NCBI GenBank assembly: GCA_903904005.1
Contig: CAIVAR010000037.1
Span: 1 to 64,000, forward strand
DNA from: an uncultured Anaeromyxobacter sp.
GTDB taxonomy: Bacteria; Myxococcota; Myxococcia; Myxococcales; Anaeromyxobacteraceae
DNA length: 64,000 nt
Direction of reading: 5' to 3'
Shown: one piece after another, positions 18,239 to 26,861 of the stretch
Position numbering within the stretch: the first letter of the stretch is position 1
Layout of the letters: the number at the start of each line of letters is the position of its first letter
Position numbers and translations under genes: made by a program
The notes under the pieces: generated by a model
What the model saw: the letters and a program-made list of their open reading frames with translations, nothing else
The model's database searches: none
What the model was told of the DNA's origin: nothing

Positions 18239-19156
18239 TCACTTGTTGTGGCACTGGTTGCACAGCGACTTCGCGTCGAGCGGGTCTCCCACGTCGAGCA
18301 TCGAGCCCTTGATGGTGGAGCCGTGGGCCTTGTGGCAGGACAGGCAGGTCACCCGGTTGTCGGTGGCCGGCACGGCGGGGGTGAGCGAGCCGGCGCGGTA
18401 GGTGGGCGCCTGCACCGGCGCGCGCGACGGGAAGGCGCCGGTGCTCCACCAGGCGTAGTCGGTGTTGGCCCCTCCGAAGATGGGCTTGTCGTAGGAGTGG
18501 AAGTGGGCGTTCTGGGTGTCGAACCCGCTGTGGCAGTCCATGCACCACTGGGTCATGCCGCTCACGTAGGTGACGTTCCCGGACGAGTAGACGAGATCCA
18601 CGGGAGCGCTTCCCGCTGTCAGCTTCTCCACCACGACGATGGGCGTCGCGTAGGCCCTGCCCGTGCCGGAGGGGCTCGGCTTCAGGTTCCGGTAGAGCTG
18701 CGACCCGTGGGCGTCGTGGCAGACGGTGCAGCCCATCACCACCGGCACGTCACCGTCGGGCGGCTGCTGCGCCGCCCCGGTGAGCTGGTGAGCGTGAGAG
18801 AGCGGGTCGGAGGGGTCTGCAGGAAATCCACCGCCGGGCGGATCGCCCAGGGTGGGGTTCATGACGTTGGGGGCACGGAGGTTGGTGCCGTCGTGGCAGG
18901 CCTGGCAGAGCTTGGTGGGGGTGCTGGCGCGGAGCAGGTTCGGGGCGCCCTCGAGCAGGCCGTCGTACCGCATGGGCTGACCCTTGGCACTGTTGTGCAT
19001 GGTGTGGCAGTCGCTGCAGCGAAGCTTGTCGTTGACGTGCCACCCGCCTCCACCAGCCGTGCCGGGCAGGAGCAACGCGGCGACGAGGAAGCCCAGCACC
19101 GTGCGCCAGGGGCGCAGGCAATTTCGCCAGGCGGGGTCGTCGGTTCCAGTGCGCAC
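18239..19156 (-). CDS. OmcS-like hexahaem cytochrome (filament type), copy 1
   Basis: The protein has six CxxCH sites in the order and context of Geobacter OmcS: CSDCHTMHNS at the mature N terminus, CQACH, CTVCHDAHGSQLYR, GMTQWCMDCH, VTCLSCHKAHGS and SLCNQCH at the very end. In OmcS the corresponding elements are CEGCHTMHNS, CLNCH, CSSCHDPHGKYR, GMSEWCANCH, VNCLSCHRAHAS and ALCNKCH. The His of CHTMH, which in OmcS ligates a haem in the next subunit, is kept. At about 280 mature residues it is shorter than OmcS (407). GTG 19156 is the likely start, ahead of the signal segment VLGFLVAALLLPGTAG. It is the first gene of a six-gene minus-strand run. Filament formation is inferred. Confidence 0.87.
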   Translation of the reverse strand: MRTGTDDPAWRNCLRPWRTVLGFLVAALLLPGTAGGGGWHVNDKLRCSDCHTMHNSAKGQPMRYDGLLEGAPNLLRASTPTKLCQACHDGTNLRAPNVMNPTLGDPPGGGFPADPSDPLSHAHQLTGAAQQPPDGDVPVVMGCTVCHDAHGSQLYRNLKPSPSGTGRAYATPIVVVEKLTAGSAPVDLVYSSGNVTYVSGMTQWCMDCHSGFDTQNAHFHSYDKPIFGGANTDYAWWSTGAFPSRAPVQAPTYRAGSLTPAVPATDNRVTCLSCHKAHGSTIKGSMLDVGDPLDAKSLCNQCHNK

Positions 19157-19334
19157 GGAGTGCGGGTACCTTTCGGGATGGCGCCCTACATAGCAAACAC
19201 GGGGCCACCCCATCCGGGGGCGCAAGTGCCCGATCTCTCCGGTTGCTTTTGGGTTCGTGGATCGAAGACCCACCCCCCTCGAGCGCAGATTATGCCGGTT
19301 CTCATAAAATGAATATGCAGGGTGGAAAATGACT

Positions 19335-19365
19335 GAAGGGGAGGGGATCGCTCCCCCCCCCCTTC
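19335..19365 (-). terminator. terminator between the two OmcS-like genes
   Basis: GAAGGGG (19335-19341) pairs with CCCCTTC (19359-19365), with further G-C pairs inside around a bulge. On the minus strand a short T-run (about 19326-19329) follows. It lies 28 bases after the stop of OmcS-like copy 2. An AT-rich patch at 19289-19320 downstream could hold the promoter for copy 1, but no convincing -35/-10 pair is seen. Confidence 0.6.
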
Positions 19366-19393
19366 GGGCTAAACGATTCTAGAACTTCTCAGG

Positions 19394-20554
19394 CTACGGC
19401 GTGCCGGCGATGGCCGACCGACGTGCCCGGCTCTGCCGGTGGCAGGTGGCGCAGAGGTTCCGGATGGGGTACGAGCCGCGCGAGTCGATGGCGCCGTCAC
19501 CCTGCTCGTAGTCGACGATGGCCGCGTTGCCCGGGGCGGTGGCGTTGGCGCCGTAGGTCGCGCCCTCGGTGACCGGACCCGGGTACACGAGGCCGTAGCC
19601 GCGGGCGTTGCCGTGCCCCTTGTGGCAGGTGAGGCAGCCGACCTGGAAGCTGGTCTGGCCGGAGGTCCAGAGCGGACGGACGATGTCGGTCTGGGCGCCG
19701 GTCATGAGGTTCGTGGCGGCGTAGTCGCTGAAGGTTCCGGCGGCGTCGGCAACCGGGTGACGGACGATCGTACCGTCGGAGGCCTTGACGCCGTTGGTGG
19801 CGTCGGCCTTGTCACCGTGGAACTGGCCGTGGCACTTGGCGCAGAAGGCGTTCATGTTGGCGGCGGGCGGGGCGACCGTGCCGCGGAAGGAGGCGAGCGT
19901 GCCGCCCTTGCCGAAGATGACGTCCTTGGTCGCGTCGCTGTTGACGGCGCCGGGGGTGGTGGTGCTGGTGCCGACGACCGTCACGTCGTAGTTGGGATCG
20001 AAGGCGGCGGCGATGATGTAGGTGACGGCGGTGCCGGAGGCAGCGGAGAGGTTGCGGAAGCTGGCCGAGCCGTGAACGCTGTGGCAGTTGTTGCAGCCGA
20101 ACTCACCGGTGATGGTGGTGACCGGATTGTTGCCGGGAATGGTCGGGTTCAGGACGCCCAGGGTGTGGCCCATCCAGGTGTCGTAGGCGGTGGCGGCGGT
20201 GTCACCGGCGTTGCCCGTCGTGTGGCCGGGCTGGCTACCGGCGACGGCGTTCAGCGCGCCGGCCGAGCGGGTCATGGTGGCGGCGGAGCCGAAGACGTCG
20301 GGACCGGCGGCGCCGTCGTGGCAGGCGAGGCAGGTCATGTTGATGGAGGAGTAGGTCAGCAGGAACTCGTGACCGGTACCCTGGGCCGCGGCCGGGTAAC
20401 GGGCGTCGACCGCGCCGCTGCTCAGGCTGTGGCTGCGGGCGGCGTGCATCGTGTGGCACTGGCTGCACTTCAGCTTGTCGTTCACGTGGTACTCGCCTGC
20501 GACGGCGAACCCGGCCCACACGAGCGAAGCGAATGCGACGAGAATCTTCTTCAT
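19394..20554 (-). CDS. OmcS-like hexahaem cytochrome (filament type), copy 2
   Basis: This 386-residue secreted cytochrome has a signal peptide ending near AVAGEY and six CxxCH motifs: CSQCHTMH, CLACH, CNNCH, CAKCH, CLTCH and CATCH. The order and surroundings match OmcS and copy 1. The mature N terminus YHVNDKLKCSQCHTMH parallels WHVNDKLRCSDCHTMH of copy 1. FCAKCHGQFH followed by VRHPV matches the OmcS segment around haem 4. The inter-subunit His of CHTMH is present. The insert between sites 3 and 4 is larger than in copy 1, and the mature size (about 366) is close to OmcS. The ATG at 20554 follows GGAGGGG. The C-terminal tail after the last haem is basic and unlike OmcS. Confidence 0.87.
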   Translation of the reverse strand: MKKILVAFASLVWAGFAVAGEYHVNDKLKCSQCHTMHAARSHSLSSGAVDARYPAAAQGTGHEFLLTYSSINMTCLACHDGAAGPDVFGSAATMTRSAGALNAVAGSQPGHTTGNAGDTAATAYDTWMGHTLGVLNPTIPGNNPVTTITGEFGCNNCHSVHGSASFRNLSAASGTAVTYIIAAAFDPNYDVTVVGTSTTTPGAVNSDATKDVIFGKGGTLASFRGTVAPPAANMNAFCAKCHGQFHGDKADATNGVKASDGTIVRHPVADAAGTFSDYAATNLMTGAQTDIVRPLWTSGQTSFQVGCLTCHKGHGNARGYGLVYPGPVTEGATYGANATAPGNAAIVDYEQGDGAIDSRGSYPIRNLCATCHRQSRARRSAIAGTP

Positions 20555-20730
20555 TTTCTTGAATCCCCCTCCACGTGCAGGCCGCACGGGAATGTTTGCG
20601 ATGCGGTTAGGTCCATCGAACTTCGTGTGGAGGCCTTAGCAAGCGGGGGGCCACTTTTGGTGCAGCGCAACCCGTTGATCTTGCACGATCGGAGTCCCGC
20701 GGATGTGGGGCATTTCACGAGATCCCGGGG

Positions 20731-20754
20731 TGGGTGGGGCAACACACCCACCCA
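20731..20754 (-). terminator. hairpin after the NHL gene
   Basis: TGGGTGGG (20731-20738) and CCCACCCA (20747-20754) form a perfect 8-bp stem 13 bases past the NHL stop codon. There is no T-run. It may limit read-through into OmcS-like copy 2, whose own promoter would then lie in 20555-20730. Confidence 0.4.
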
Positions 20755-20766
20755 GGCGGGATGGGT

Positions 20767-21747
20767 CTACTTCAGGATCTGAGAATCCCCGGACGGGGCG
20801 CCCTCGATGGGTGCTGTCTTGGGAGGGGGCTCGACGATCGAGAGCACCTGCACGCGCCGATTTCCGGCCTCGGCCACGCAGAGCCGCCCCTTGCGATCGA
20901 CCGAGACGCCGACCGGGAAGACGACGTCACCGGGGTTGGGACCGAGCCCTCCGAACCGGTCGATGAACCGCCCGTCGGCCTCGTAGTACTTGATCTCCTG
21001 CCGCATCTTGTCGATGAGGATGACCCGGCCCTTGGGGTCGACCGCGACCGAGGCGGGCAGGGAGACGTTGTGGAGCCCGGCCTCGTGGGAGCCCCAGCCC
21101 CGGAGGAAGCGCCCGTACTTGGTGAAGACCTGGACGGCGATCCCCTCCTGGTCGGCCACGTAGATGTTCTCGGCGTCGACCGCGATCCCCACGATGCTGG
21201 TGAACTGACCCTTGCCCTGCCCCTTCTTCCCGAAGCGGGTTCGGACCTTGCGGTCCGGACCGAAGACGTGGACCTGGCCGTTCTTCGACTCCCCCACGTA
21301 GAGGTTCCCGTCGGCGTCGAGGGCGATGGCCCCGACCTGGATCTCCTGGTCGGGACCGAGGCCGGGGAGTTCGAGGAACGAGAGGAACTCGCCGCGGTAG
21401 TTGAAGACCTTGATGCGCCGGAAGTCGTTGTCGAGGACGTAGAGGTTGCCCTCCCGGTCGGCGATCACCTGCCTGGGTTCCCGGAGCCTGTCGCTCCGGA
21501 AGCTGTAGAGGGGCGATCCCTTCTCGTCGAAGATGGCGATGGCGTTCAACCCCGGGTCGGCGACCAGGATCTCGCCGCTCACCGGATCGCAGAAGACACC
21601 ACCCACGGTGAGGAACTGTCCGTCGTAGAGGTGGCCGTAGATGAGCACCTCCGGCGTGAGGTCGACGACCGAGCGGTCGGCGAACTCCACGCGCGGCGCG
21701 ACCGGCGGCGCGGCGAGGAGCAACGAGAGTGCCGCCCCGAGGATCAC
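20767..21747 (-). CDS. NHL-repeat beta-propeller protein, secreted
   Basis: The 326-residue protein begins with a hydrophobic export signal and is filled with NHL-type propeller blades of about 45 residues. Examples are REPRQVIADREGNLYVLD, VGAIALDADGNLYVGES, VGIAVDAENIYVADQE, ASVAVDPKGRVILID and VGVSVDRKGRLCVAEAGN, enough for a six-bladed propeller. Such domains are protein-interaction platforms. The GTG start (21747) lies one base after the stop of the 42-haem cytochrome gene, so the two are translationally coupled and probably form a complex. NHL proteins often accompany multiheme cytochrome genes in Geobacter-type bacteria. Confidence 0.9.
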   Translation of the reverse strand: MILGAALSLLLAAPPVAPRVEFADRSVVDLTPEVLIYGHLYDGQFLTVGGVFCDPVSGEILVADPGLNAIAIFDEKGSPLYSFRSDRLREPRQVIADREGNLYVLDNDFRRIKVFNYRGEFLSFLELPGLGPDQEIQVGAIALDADGNLYVGESKNGQVHVFGPDRKVRTRFGKKGQGKGQFTSIVGIAVDAENIYVADQEGIAVQVFTKYGRFLRGWGSHEAGLHNVSLPASVAVDPKGRVILIDKMRQEIKYYEADGRFIDRFGGLGPNPGDVVFPVGVSVDRKGRLCVAEAGNRRVQVLSIVEPPPKTAPIEGAPSGDSQILK

Positions 21748-21748
21748 G

Positions 21749-24700
21749 TCACTTCCTGCCCGGAGCGCCCTTCTTCTGCGGGGCGCCCTTGGTCTTCGTG
21801 GAGGAGGGGTCGTGGCACTGGACGCAGAGCCCCTGGGTGGGATTCCCCTGCAGGATCATCACGTGCTGCGAGCCGTGGGGCACGTGGCAAGAGAGGCACT
21901 GCATCCCCTTCCCGGTGCGCGGGTCGATCACGTTGGCGCCGATGGGGTGGCCGAACTGGGCGTGACCGGAGTGGCACTTGCTGCAGAGGGTGGCGCCGTC
22001 GCGGGCCAGGAGCGCCGGTCGCGGGCTCTGGTGCGGATCGTGGCAGATGCTGCACTTGCCCCGCTCCGCCTTCACCGGGTGGATCGACTGGGAGACATTG
22101 AGGAGCTGGTCGATCTGGGAGTGGCAGGCGAGGCAGCGATCCCGCTCCCGCCCGGCCACGAGCCCCTTGCCGTCGGCCGCATGGGGGGTGTGGCAGGAGA
22201 GGCAGTCGGACTTGGCGGCCGCGTGGGCGCCGGGCTTCTGCAGGGCCACGCGCTTGTCGCCGTGGCAGCGGAAGCAGAGGGCCGGCCCCTTGGCCACGAG
22301 CGCCTGGGGATTGGCCCCGCTCGCCACGTGGCACTTGTTGCAGGTGGCGAAGACCTTGTGCGGGCTCGAGCGGATGAGCCCCTTCTGCGAGGAGCCGTGC
22401 GGGTTGTGGCAGCTCATGCAGTCGGCCTTGGCCACCGGGAATCCCTGGTGGGCCGCCTGGATCTTCTTGCCCTTGGGATCGTGGCACTTCGTGCAGAGCC
22501 GGCCGGTGTCGGACACGAGCTGGTAGGGCGTGTTCGACGCGTGCGGGTCGTGGCAGGTGGCGCACTTCCCCGACTTGAATGGCGCGTGGACCACCTTGGC
22601 CTTCTGAAGCTCCTTCTCCCGCTCGTGGCAGCCGAAGCAGAGCGAGGTGCCGGTGCGCACCAGGCCGTCCGGGGCGTCCGAGGCGTGCGGCGCGTGGCAC
22701 TCGGTGCACTTCCCCTCGCGGACCGGGGTGTGGACCGAGCTCTTCGCGAAGGCGGCCTGCTCCTTCACGTGGCACCCGAAGCAGAGGGCGGCCCCGGTGC
22801 GCGGGAGCAGGTGCTCGTTCTTCGCGGCGTGGGGGTCGTGGCACTGCGGGCAGGCCCCCTTCTTCACCGGTGCGTGGACGTTCGAGCCGGCCAGGATCTT
22901 GTCCAGGTCGGAGTGGCAGGTGGCGCAGAGCGCGCGCCCGTCGGCCACGAAGGTCTTCTGGAGCTTGCCGGGGGTCCCGTTGTGGCAGGCCGAGCAGTCC
23001 CCCTGCGCGAAGGGGGAGTGGGTGTTGGAACGGACGAGCCCCTTCTTGCGGGTGGCGTGGGGGTCGTGGCAGGTGGCGCAGCTCTTCCCGCCCGGGACGA
23101 GGCCGCCGTGAGCCTTGGTCAGCTCGGCGGAGGCCGCGTCGTGGCAGGTGAGGCAGAGCTTCTCGGGTGCGTCGGACAGCAGCCCGGGGCGGCTGGAGCC
23201 ATGCCCCGCGTGGCAGGTCGAGCAGTCTCCGGCCTTCACCGGCGCGTGGACCACCGCCCCCTTCACGCTGAGCTTCTCCCCGAACTTCTCGTGGCAGCCG
23301 AGGCAGAGCTCCTTCGACTGGCGCTTGAGGAGCTTGGCGCCACCGCCGTGCGGATCGTGGCACTCGGTGCAGAGGCCGGCGCGGAAAGGCTGGTGGGAGG
23401 TGGGGTCGGCCTGCTTCTTGGCCACGTCGTGGCAGGAGCCGCAGACCTCCGACAGGTCCCCCTTGAGGAGCCAGGGGCGGGCGCTGGCGTGGGGAACGTG
23501 GCAGGTGTCGCAGGCGCCGCCCTCGAGGGCGGCGTGGAGCTTCCGGCCGGCGTCGACCTTCACGATCCGTTCGTGGCAGGAGGTGCAGAGCTTCTCGGGG
23601 GGCTTCGAGATGAGCCCCTTCTGCTCCCCGGCGTGCGGGTCGTGGCAGCCCGTGCAGTTCCCGTCGGCCACCGGCTTGTGGACGTGGATCTTGGCGAAGT
23701 CCTCCCTCGCCTTCTCGTGGCAGGAGAGGCAGAGCTCCTTCATGGGCTGCACGAGGAGCTTGGCGTTGCCGCTCCCGTGCGGGTCGTGGCACTTCGCGCA
23801 CTGGCCGTCCCGGACCGGCGGGTGGGCCACCTTCGCCTGTGCCCAGGCCCCCTTCTGCTTCTCGTGGCAGGTGTAGCAGAGGGCCGCGCCCGGCCTGGCG
23901 AGCAGCCTGGCGTTGTCCGAGCCGTGGGGCTGGTGGCAGCCGCTGCAGCGCCCCGTCTCGGCGGGCTGGTGCTTCGACTTCGACGTCCCGAGCCTGGAGA
24001 CCACCGGCTCGTGGCAGTCGCCGCAGATGGCCCGCTGCGACCGGGCCAGCATGCCCTTCCCGTCGCCGGCGTGCGGCGAGTGGCAGGTGGTGCAATCACC
24101 CGCGGGCGGGTGGGCCACCGGGCGCTTGAGATCCGCCTCGCGGTCGGCGTGGCAGTCGGTGCAGAGCCCGGGCTGGGCCTTCGACACGGCGAAGGGCTTG
24201 GCCGAGCCGGCGGCGGCGTGGCAGGAGGCGCAGTCGGCACCGACCGGATGGGACACCTTGCGGAGCCCCTGCTTCGAATCGGATGCGTGCGGGCTGTGGC
24301 AGGAGAGGCAGGGCGTGCCGGTGACCGGGTAGCCGGCGTGGACCTTGGCGAGCGCGGCCCCGTCGCCGTGACAGCGGGCACACAGGGCGGCCGGCGCGTG
24401 CTTGAGGAGGTTGGCCTGTGCCGACGCGTGCACGTCGTGGCACTCGGCGCAGCTCTTCGCGGCGGGTGCGTGGACCACCTTGCCCTGGAAGTCGGCCTCC
24501 TTGTGGCACTTGAAGCAGGCGGCGCTGCCGGTGGCCCGGGTGAGCTTGGGGTGAGCGGAGGCGTGGGGCTCGTGGCAGGAGGTGCACTTCTCGGTCTTGA
24601 GCGGCGCGTGCTGGTGCGCCTGCGCAAAGGACTTCTCCTCCTTCTGGTGGCAGGAGTAGCAGAGCTTGGGCTCCTCCTCCTTCAGCGCCAGGCTGCCCAC

Positions 24701-24937
24701 GATCCCGTGCCGCTTGTGGCAGGACTCGCAGCCGTCGGCCTTCTCGAAGGGGGCGTGGACGAACTTCCGCGACTGTTGCTCGAGGGTCTTCTTGTGGCAC
24801 TCGGCGCAGGGCTTGGCGGCGAAGCGTCCGGTCTGCGCGAGCGCCGCACCGGGGAGGAGCAGCAAGGCGCCCGCAAGGAGGAGGGCCAGGCGCGCCACGG
24901 CCGGCCGACGAATCGAATCGCTCTTCGCTCGCATCAT
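21749..24937 (-). CDS. 42-haem c-type cytochrome, doubled-CXXCH type
   Basis: I count 42 CxxCH motifs in about 1,062 residues, one per 25 residues, after a signal peptide ending near GAALAQ. Most come in pairs of the doubled-CXXCH type, with the second motif followed by DPH, SPH or EPH (CHDPHG, CHSPHA). Free His between them could serve as distal ligands. The C-terminal tail is Lys/Pro rich. There is no lipobox, so it should be periplasmic or secreted. Of two adjacent ATGs (24937, 24934) either is possible after GGGGG. The long regular array suits a wire bridging the periplasm; pairing with the coupled NHL protein supports a complex. Confidence 0.93.
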   Translation of the reverse strand: MMRAKSDSIRRPAVARLALLLAGALLLLPGAALAQTGRFAAKPCAECHKKTLEQQSRKFVHAPFEKADGCESCHKRHGIVGSLALKEEEPKLCYSCHQKEEKSFAQAHQHAPLKTEKCTSCHEPHASAHPKLTRATGSAACFKCHKEADFQGKVVHAPAAKSCAECHDVHASAQANLLKHAPAALCARCHGDGAALAKVHAGYPVTGTPCLSCHSPHASDSKQGLRKVSHPVGADCASCHAAAGSAKPFAVSKAQPGLCTDCHADREADLKRPVAHPPAGDCTTCHSPHAGDGKGMLARSQRAICGDCHEPVVSRLGTSKSKHQPAETGRCSGCHQPHGSDNARLLARPGAALCYTCHEKQKGAWAQAKVAHPPVRDGQCAKCHDPHGSGNAKLLVQPMKELCLSCHEKAREDFAKIHVHKPVADGNCTGCHDPHAGEQKGLISKPPEKLCTSCHERIVKVDAGRKLHAALEGGACDTCHVPHASARPWLLKGDLSEVCGSCHDVAKKQADPTSHQPFRAGLCTECHDPHGGGAKLLKRQSKELCLGCHEKFGEKLSVKGAVVHAPVKAGDCSTCHAGHGSSRPGLLSDAPEKLCLTCHDAASAELTKAHGGLVPGGKSCATCHDPHATRKKGLVRSNTHSPFAQGDCSACHNGTPGKLQKTFVADGRALCATCHSDLDKILAGSNVHAPVKKGACPQCHDPHAAKNEHLLPRTGAALCFGCHVKEQAAFAKSSVHTPVREGKCTECHAPHASDAPDGLVRTGTSLCFGCHEREKELQKAKVVHAPFKSGKCATCHDPHASNTPYQLVSDTGRLCTKCHDPKGKKIQAAHQGFPVAKADCMSCHNPHGSSQKGLIRSSPHKVFATCNKCHVASGANPQALVAKGPALCFRCHGDKRVALQKPGAHAAAKSDCLSCHTPHAADGKGLVAGRERDRCLACHSQIDQLLNVSQSIHPVKAERGKCSICHDPHQSPRPALLARDGATLCSKCHSGHAQFGHPIGANVIDPRTGKGMQCLSCHVPHGSQHVMILQGNPTQGLCVQCHDPSSTKTKGAPQKKGAPGRK

Positions 24938-25046
24938 CTCGGACCCCCTGCTCTTGCGGGTACCGGCCGCGGGGACATCCACCGCACCCGGTGCACCCGC
25001 CTCCGGTGCATCGCACCCCCCAAGCAAGCCGGGGGCCACGGGCTAA

Positions 25047-25052
25047 ATTATT
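25047..25052 (-). promoter_or_regulatory. candidate -10 element before the 42-haem cytochrome gene
   Basis: AATAAT on the minus strand sits in the only AT-rich patch (25043-25063) of the 222-base gap upstream of the 42-haem gene, giving a leader of about 100 nt. No good -35 hexamer is present at 16-18 bases, so an activator-dependent promoter is possible. Confidence 0.3.
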
Positions 25053-25159
25053 GAATTCACATGATCGCTACGGACGGGTAGACCCAAATGGGCGAAAACC
25101 ATCGACCTGCGGGCGGTCGGGCGCGCAGGAAATGCCGGGAACCCCTACCGCGAGGCGGT

Positions 25160-26782
25160 TCAGGGATGGCCGGGGGGCGCCTTTCCCGCCGGGGGATGAC
25201 CCGGGGGAGCGACCTCGATCGCCTTCACGACCTTCTCGTCGATGCCGACCTTCGCCACCTTGCGGAGGACCTCGACCCGTGCACGGATCGACCGGAAGGC
25301 CGCCTCGTCCCGCTCCTGCATGGAGAGGACGTGCTTCACCTCGGCAAACGTCTTCTGACGAGCGGGCTGGGCGGCCGCGCAGGAGAGCACCTCCCACCCG
25401 GCCTTCGTCTTGACCGGTGCGGTGGGAGCACCCGGCGCGGCAGAGGTGAGTGCGGCGGCGAGCGCAGGCTCGGAGGTGCGCAGCTTCTCGAGGTCGGCCT
25501 CGGGGACGACGCCGAGGGAGCCCACACGCGTCCCGGCAGCCTTCGCGGGAGGGCTCTTCGCGACCGCATCGATCGATGCCCCGGCCACCACCTGCTCGCG
25601 GAGGGCCCGTGCCGCGCCCTCGTCCGGAGCGGTGATCCCCCAGCACGCGCGACCGGCGGGAACCTGGAACTCCTTCTGCCTGGCCTTGTAGGTGGCCTCG
25701 AGCTGCGCGTCGGTGGGGGCGGGGACGCCCTTGCGGATCCGGGCCACCTCGGCGGCGGCGAGTGCACCCCGCTCGGCGCGCCACCCCGCGGCGACGGCCT
25801 CCGGCGCCTTGTCGAATCCGGCGTCGCGCGCGGCCTTCTCCAGGACCGCGCGCGTGAGGAGCCGCTGGGCGATGCGCTCCTTCAGCTCCGCCGTCGCGCC
25901 CCCGCCACCCTTGGGCATCGTCGCCTGCTTGATCGCCTCGATCACCTCGCCGTAAGTGATCTTGATCTTGCCGGCGGTGGCCACCGCCCTCCCCTTCTCC
26001 TTGCCGCCGGGATCGAGCGCGCCTCCGGTCGACTGGAGGAAGGCCGTGTCGACCTTGGCGCCCGAGCGCTGGAGCAGGTCGTCGACGAACTGCCGGGCGC
26101 CCTTCTCGCGCCGCTCCTCGACCAGGCGGGGGCGCGCCTCGTCCTTCATGGTCATGAGGGTCATCTCGTCGGCCGGCTTCTTCTCCTCCACCCGCGCGAC
26201 GGCGAACCCTCCCTCCACGGCGAAGGGGCCGAGCAGCTGTCCGGTCGGCGCGGCGCCGAGCTCCTCCGAGAGCGCCTGCCCCATGCCACCGACGGACATC
26301 CACCCCAGCGAGCCGGATCGCGAGCGGGTGAACTCATCGACGGATCCCTTCGCCTCCTGCTGGAAGGTCGCGCCTGCCTTGATCCGGTCGAGCGCGCCCT
26401 GGGCCTGCTCCCGGGTGGGCAGGATCACCATCGAGACGCGGACCTTGTCCTCCTCGGCGTGCAGCGCACGCAGGACGTCGGCGTCGGTCATCGTGATCCG
26501 GGAGGTGACGTCGCGCGCGACGAGGAGCTCGACGGCGGCGCGCCCGCGGTCGTTCCGGGCGCGCTCGGCCACCTCGGCCGGGACCTTCTTCCCCTCCCGC
26601 CGGGCCGCGTCGGCCAGCAGGGTCTCTCCGATCAGATCGTCGAGGGCGATGGGGACGGTGGCACTCGCGCCTCGGGCCCGGGAGGCCACCTCGCCGGCGG
26701 TCACCACGTGCGTGTCCACGCGTGCGGCCACGGCATCCGGCGCCGCCGCCGAGAGGAGGAGAACGAGAAGGCTCGACACCAT
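25160..26782 (-). CDS. secreted parvulin-type peptidyl-prolyl isomerase, two rotamase domains
   Basis: This 540-residue SurA/PpiD-like foldase has a signal sequence (SSLLVLLLSAAAPDAVA) and a SurA-N helical region. A first parvulin-like domain at about residues 110-215 contains GSLGWMSVGGMGQAL and GPFAVEGGFAVARVEE. A second, degenerate one at about 375-475 contains GSLGVVPEADLE and KAGWEVLSC. Unlike the parvulin at 11034-12944 it has no lipobox. It lies between the trihaem and the 42-haem cytochrome genes on the same strand. A dedicated role in maturing extracytoplasmic cytochromes is likely from position but not shown. Confidence 0.87.
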   Translation of the reverse strand: MVSSLLVLLLSAAAPDAVAARVDTHVVTAGEVASRARGASATVPIALDDLIGETLLADAARREGKKVPAEVAERARNDRGRAAVELLVARDVTSRITMTDADVLRALHAEEDKVRVSMVILPTREQAQGALDRIKAGATFQQEAKGSVDEFTRSRSGSLGWMSVGGMGQALSEELGAAPTGQLLGPFAVEGGFAVARVEEKKPADEMTLMTMKDEARPRLVEERREKGARQFVDDLLQRSGAKVDTAFLQSTGGALDPGGKEKGRAVATAGKIKITYGEVIEAIKQATMPKGGGGATAELKERIAQRLLTRAVLEKAARDAGFDKAPEAVAAGWRAERGALAAAEVARIRKGVPAPTDAQLEATYKARQKEFQVPAGRACWGITAPDEGAARALREQVVAGASIDAVAKSPPAKAAGTRVGSLGVVPEADLEKLRTSEPALAAALTSAAPGAPTAPVKTKAGWEVLSCAAAQPARQKTFAEVKHVLSMQERDEAAFRSIRARVEVLRKVAKVGIDEKVVKAIEVAPPGHPPAGKAPPGHP

Positions 26783-26861
26783 GATGGATCCCCCCTTCGC
26801 GCGACGGAGAGCCGCCGCGTCGGTTCAGAAGGGGACGGAACCTACCACGGGGACCGCGTGA

